Shown piece after piece: positions 59,501 to 64,000 of a stretch of DNA of 64,000 nucleotides; within the stretch, counting starts at the first letter, position 1, and the number at the start of each line of letters is the position of its first letter. The DNA lies in assembly GCA_027604505.1 (NCBI GenBank), contig JADIIX010000002.1, positions 124,001 through 188,000 on the forward strand, given 5' to 3'. The position numbers were made by a program, and so were the translations under genes. Below the pieces are notes generated by a model. That model saw only the letters and a list, made by a program, of their open reading frames with translations, made no database searches and was not told the DNA's origin. This stretch comes from Gonapodya sp. JEL0774. Lineage: Eukaryota; Monoblepharomycota; Monoblepharidomycetes; Monoblepharidales; Gonapodyaceae.

Positions 59501-60497
59501 CATGGTCTCCAGGTTTCCAGTGTTGAAGTAGCTGAACGGATGGTTCGGGTCCGATAGATCCTTTCTCACATGGAGGACTCTCCAGCCATCAGACTCGATG
59601 TTCTTCCGATATTCTTGATCTACTGCATTCATTTCTCTGTCCACACAAGACTCGTTGAACAGAGGACTCTTGAAGAACTCCGAGAAACGATCCAACGCGC
59701 CTTCCAGCGCCTTTGGGGTGACCTCAAAGTAGTACAAAGAGTGATCACTAGATGTATATGCATTCATATTACCATTATTGTCGGTAATGTAGCGCTCATA
59801 CTTGTGAGGGAGCATGCCAAAGTTAATGTGGGTCAAACCGGAACACTCATTCAACATTGTTTACCTCGGACTCTTTGGGGTATTTGCTCGTTCCTACGAA
59901 GACATTTTCAAAATGGTAATCACAGGAAGAAAAATGTCCGCCCGGTACTTACCGAGAAAGAGCATGTGCTCGAGGAAGTGGGCAGTTCCCTCATATTGCT
60001 TTTCATCCAACCAGCTGCCTGTCTACGCACAATTAGATCAATTCAATCCCATGCAAGTGAACAGCATCGGTCGAGAGTTGAGGGATTTAGTCTGAACGCT
60101 CAAAACGAACAGCTTGGTGACCAACCTCCACCGCGAGAGCCGCTCCCGACATACTCGTTTGTGGATCCGATATCACATATACTCTCATTCCATTGGACAA
60201 GACTAGTTTAGCTGTCTTCCTCGATTTCAAATTAGGCGTGAGAATGGGTACTGTGAAACGATCTTCACTTTGCGATAACATCTTCAATTGTGGGGGGGGA
60301 GGCTGATGCGGCGATCTAGCGGTTCCGAAAGCAAAGAGCGGTCTTCTGAAGGCCATAGAGGAAGTGCCGGAGGTTGGTCGTCTCAGGGCAAACCGTGTAA
60401 AGGATTCGAAGGATCTGCACTGAAATGCAGAAGCTGCATTTCCAAGATTTCCGAGGTAAAATGAAAATCCATATCCCCAGTGTTGATGAATTGCCAT
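56560..60497 (-). CDS. Insulin-degrading enzyme (M16 metalloprotease, Ste23-like)
   Basis: Zinc protease of the insulysin family, clamping and cutting short peptides; yeast Ste23 matures a-factor. The zinc motif is in AHFLEHMLFLG (HxxEH, near 59970), followed by FEVTPKALEGALDRFSEFF, CVDREMNAVDQEYRKNIES (the Glu of the active centre) and NPFIPDNLRL. The C-terminal half (58100-56560) lacks an HxxEH, as expected. Two starts are possible: 60495-60497, or an internal ATG (MAFRRPLFAFGTARS, near 60353) that looks like a mitochondrial presequence. The product ends VVDAKL; AKL is a peroxisomal PTS1 signal, also present at the end of human IDE. Exons are many and short; the coding blocks have no obvious break. 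Confidence 0.9.
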
Positions 60498-60627
60498 AAT
60501 CTTCCCTCACCAAGGGGTACAAGTCGTGTTTCCATGGGTTCAGTTTGCACTTCGTTGCGGTCATCGGAGAATATCGCGCACATGACGTTGCACCCCATTT
60601 TCCCAACGCAATCAAGTATGTAATTTC

Positions 60628-62063
60628 CTATATCGCGGAGTTTCTTCTACGCATATACGACGGTACTAATACTGCGTCTTGATTCAGCATACGCTGGCGG
60701 CCCATGCGATCGCACACATCATTTACTCTCGCCAGCTGAACACTCTTCTCCTTTGCTGGGGACATTTGATAGCTTTGATCGAGTAGTCTTCGACTTCCTG
60801 CAGTGTTCAGTTGATTTACCAGGGGTCCAAGTTGCTGAGTCTGCGCGAGCTTATCAGGGAGTCGCGCCCGTTGGTCCACCATTCTTCCGCGAGACATCCG
60901 ATCCACCGTTGCAGATAACTTCCCGATAGCTAATCGTCGCTGCTGTCGGTCTGTGAGGAAAACAGACTGGTTTGCGAGCGGTGCTAACCGGATGAGCCGA
61001 TCGATGACTGCCAATCCAAGCACAAGAAGGAATGAGCACATTCAACATGCCACACGGGAAGCCCATTTAAGTTCGGTACCTGCGAGGAGATCATCATAGT
61101 CTGTCGGAATTGAATCGGAGGTATCGAAAGTCCCATTCTCACGCATTTGTCGCTCAATCAGTGGAGATCGATCATCGGTCATAATGCTAGTGGTTACTGC
61201 CGATGCGTTCTCTGTCGGACAGGGAAGCGATCCAATCGATAACCCGACTGGTTGGATAGGGACAACACGCCGTGATTCGACAATGCTTTGGACAAGAATC
61301 ATCGCTTCATCGACTCTTTTCCAAGCCACCTGCTGCGATTCCGTCATATCTGTGAAATCTATGTGACTTTGAATGGAAAACAAGACGGAGCTGAAATGTA
61401 AACAAATCTCAAATCAGCAAGAAATAAGGTTCCACTTCCCGCTATGGACCCGTCATCTTACGTTGAAAAATGACTTGTTTTGTCCGTGATTTCTGTATTG
61501 GGAGTGCGCCTGGATTCTGATGCAATTCCAGTGGGGGTAAGGACATCGCACCTTGGAGTGAGCGCAGCAAAAACTCTTTCAAGTGCATCTTCTGATGTAC
61601 ATCTCCGCGGATCCTCCTTTCGTGGACTAGCATCAGGAATGATTGTGTCTGTCCTCGTAGAGCTGAGCTCCATAGCGGTGTTTAATGTCTTCAATAAAGA
61701 CGCCAACGCCATCGCTAGAGATCCGTCAGATAATAATACGTGTGACTCGGGCGGAATGGCAGAATTATGGTTATTTGGTCCTTCAGAGCTGAGCTGAGCA
61801 GCGTAATGTGTAAGCGAGTGCTCCATATGTTCCATATCAAAGACTTCTGTGTTGTCCAGAGAGTCAGGAGACTCCCCACATAATCGCTTCAAAAGACTCA
61901 GCAATGATTGAACAGATGTAAGTTGAAGAGATCTTACTGCCCCGGCAAGTGCCACCTACAAGCGCGACAGTCGGAAGAAGTCCGTAAATGCAATCAACGA
62001 CACCAGAAAACTTACGTTGATTTCTCCTTCATCTGTCGCTTTCGAAGAGGACACCTTTGACAT
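60628..62063 (-). CDS. Unidentified helical protein
   Basis: I do not recognise this protein. Four coding blocks fit one minus-strand gene. A short first exon, MSKVSSSKATDEGEIN (ATG 62061-62063), ends in GTAAGT. A block from VALAGAVRSLQL covers 61955-61460. A third has HIDFTDMTESQQVAWKRVD, EAMILVQSIVESRR and IPTDYDDLLAG (61380-61080). The last has QQRRLAIGKLSATVDRMS, LAQTQQLGPLVNQLN and ends RRRNSAI (stop at 60628). The blocks are helical and Gln/Leu-rich; no signal peptide or membrane helix is evident. Joins between the last two blocks are uncertain. It sits between the M16 protease and the glucosyltransferase in the same orientation, with about 130 bp on each side. It could be a subunit of a small coiled-coil complex, but that is a guess. 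Confidence 0.5.
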
Positions 62064-62196
62064 TTCACAATTAATTGTTCAAAGAATTTGCGTGGGAGCA
62101 ATTGGCCTGCGAAGCGAAGACGATCACTTCGCATTTCCCCACTGCCTCGGATAGACCTGGTGCGAAAAGCTTATTACAACCCCTATTCAACATAAT

Positions 62197-64000
62197 CTAA
62201 AGCTCGTCTTTTTTCCGCGGTACTAAGGTATTAGCTGCAAGAAGTTCGGCGACCTCATTGTCGTAAACGCTCCATTCGGGTATTTGGCGCTTTGCGCGAT
62301 CCAACTTCGGTTCCTTGGTCATGGGGTTGTTGCACTGTTAAAAGAAAAGGTGAATATGGACAAAGATCCTGTTCACTACCCTGAGTAAGCATGATACTTG
62401 CCAAGTCGATTGTCTTTGCTGTTTTCAAACTCTCGTCGTCGCACCACGTTTCACACCAAAGCCAATTTTGCGGTAGGGAATAGATTGGAATTTGATCCTG
62501 CAGATTGTTGGGCAGATCCTGATCCAGATTGGCCAGACTCTCTGGGTCAGCACTCAGCATTTGGTATTGAGATCGAAGGATGTCACCAGCAGCGGTCTGC
62601 CTGAACCGTACTAGATCCACGAGATAAAGCGCACTAATATGATAAGGTCGACCATGAAGATGGTTCGCCCAGTAACCTGTCTTCCAAAACCGGAAACCCT
62701 CGGTTTCTTTCCGACTGTCCCCCATGGGTGTGAAGGCATATGCAGCATTCCGGATATCCATATCCATGAGCTCCTGCAAGTCAGTTCGAACGATCTTAAT
62801 GAAATGTGGTTAGAACCTCAGCCGATACGGTTTGGAATTCCAGATCCGAACCTGGTCCGCATCGACAAAGATGACTCGCTCTAAACTGAGAGGGAACAAA
62901 ACATCCAAAAAAAGTATCTTATACCCCCAAATAGTGCGCTGTTTCTCCGTCTGCTTTCGTAGCCAGTAAGGCCATTTGTATGTCACCAGTTCGTAGTCGA
63001 ATCCATATTTTCTTGACAATACCGGTAGGAAGTTCTGATGCATAAAGTAATGTGAGGGCACTTAACAATAGAAACAGACGGTAGTAACTTACTTTGAAGG
63101 AGGGAGAGAGAAAGTTTTCGATCAGCCAAAATTTCACAGGGCTCTTGGTGTGCCGCATTACACCGGCAAACATAATTGACATAAACCGCTCATAAAGTTG
63201 GCCAGAGGCAACAGAGAAAACGTGTATCGTCGATCGCTTCGTAACGACTGGCATTTCGACCCTTAAATGTCCAATACTTAAGAGTCCTTCTCCAAGACAC
63301 AATCAAGTAGGACTTACGGACGCTTAAACAAGTTTGCAATACTTTCCAAAATGCCACCTTTCTTTTGCTTGGACCCCGATAACTCTCTATCCTTGTCTTC
63401 GGCCAACACATCTTCCATTTCCATTCCCGGTCTCTTGGATAGGCGCACGTAAAGAGTGGCACCTTCCAGGCTTCGAACCACGACGCTACCATGGTAACCA
63501 GCCAATTGCGTTCTTGGATTCTCCTCACTTTTTGGTCTTGCCATCAATTGCCTTGCTTCGTTGCTCACGAGTTCCATCGTGTAAACCTTCGTGGATCTGC
63601 CATCCCGAAGGCGGAGATTCCAAACACCAGGATTGGCTTTGAGTTGGAAGTACCCAAGATTAGCCATTATCATTGTGTCGACGATATGCGGCTGAAACGC
63701 TGTGCCAAGAACCAACTGGGCGCCACGTGGTGGTGAATTTGTCGTGGCATCCCGTGAGTGGCCTGTTACGGATCATCAGGTAGCACATATGGAGACCTCA
63801 ACGCGTGAGCCCAAAATTGGTCCCACCTTCAATCAATATGGCCTTCAACTCAAAGACAGACTCGATTCCCCTCTTACGGCTTGATGAGTCAAGGTTGGCT
63901 AACTTGATGTTGTCTAAGTCATGCATGGACACAATCGGAGTTACGAGCCACCGTTCGGGAGCTGAAATTTCGGAACGACCCATTATAGATTCACGGACAT
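62197..64000 (-). CDS. UDP-glucose:glycoprotein glucosyltransferase, C-terminal part
   Basis: ER folding sensor that re-glucosylates misfolded N-glycoproteins so they re-enter the calnexin cycle. Only the 3' part is in the window. Upstream sequence shows [18 protein letters not shown] and [10 protein letters not shown]. The GT24 catalytic domain follows: [51 protein letters not shown], and [10 protein letters not shown] with the DxD-type DAD metal site (near 62860). Next are [54 protein letters not shown], and the tail PRKKDEL. A C-terminal KDEL fits a soluble ER-lumen enzyme. The start and folding domains lie beyond 64000. Confidence 0.93.

Noticed and set aside
1-64000. tRNA, rRNA, CRISPR array, complete transposon or viral insertion
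   Set aside because: I looked for cloverleaf-like A/B boxes, repeat-spacer arrays, transposase or reverse transcriptase motifs and terminal repeats, and saw none. This was by eye, so short tRNA genes could have been missed.

Overview
This 64 kb window comes from a compact eukaryotic nuclear genome, most likely an early-diverging, probably zoosporic (chytrid-like) fungus. Protein-coding genes lie about 0.1-0.8 kb apart and are cut by many short GT-AG introns of roughly 50-70 nt. Almost all products are conserved fungal or eukaryotic proteins. A soluble GAF-GAF-PAS class III adenylate cyclase points to an early-diverging fungus rather than an asco- or basidiomycete. The lineage call is inference from gene content only. 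I found 23 genes I can place by protein similarity or structure plus one I cannot assign; the first and last genes are cut by the window edges.

Layout. 0-6 kb, plus strand: the end of a WDR20/CreC WD40 protein, then a 14-exon adenylate cyclase. 6.3-10 kb, minus: the E2 subunit of 2-oxoglutarate dehydrogenase and trimethylguanosine synthase TGS1. 10-16 kb, plus: condensin subunit Cnd1/NCAPD2. 16-30 kb, minus: a kinesin-7 motor, a GRIP-domain golgin, a large coiled-coil protein that resembles the checkpoint factor ATRIP/Rad26, and the rRNA-processing factor Mrd1/RBM19.

30-41 kb is an accessory island between housekeeping genes. It holds three paralogous TauD/Jlp1-type Fe(II)/2-oxoglutarate dioxygenases (two minus, one plus), a Dal5-family MFS transporter and a flavin-containing monooxygenase. 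Together they suggest uptake and oxidative breakdown of an organosulfonate or related small acid. Two dioxygenase copies share an essentially identical 3' end, introns included, which suggests recent gene conversion. The third copy carries one extra base that breaks its frame. A 120-bp tandem repeat lies between the transporter and the monooxygenase.

41-64 kb: the Vts1/Smaug SAM-domain RNA regulator; a REEP/Yop1-type ER-shaping protein with an unusual 11-residue-repeat N-terminus; a Vps5/SNX1-like sorting nexin; a PAQR receptor-like protein with its own amphipathic N-terminus; the AAA+ HORMA remodeller TRIP13/Pch2; PBDC1; an insulin-degrading enzyme ending in the peroxisomal signal AKL; an unidentified protein; and the 3' part of UDP-glucose:glycoprotein glucosyltransferase, ending in KDEL.

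I saw no rRNA, tRNA, CRISPR array or complete transposon. Splice sites were read by eye; where exon phases were summed this is stated.
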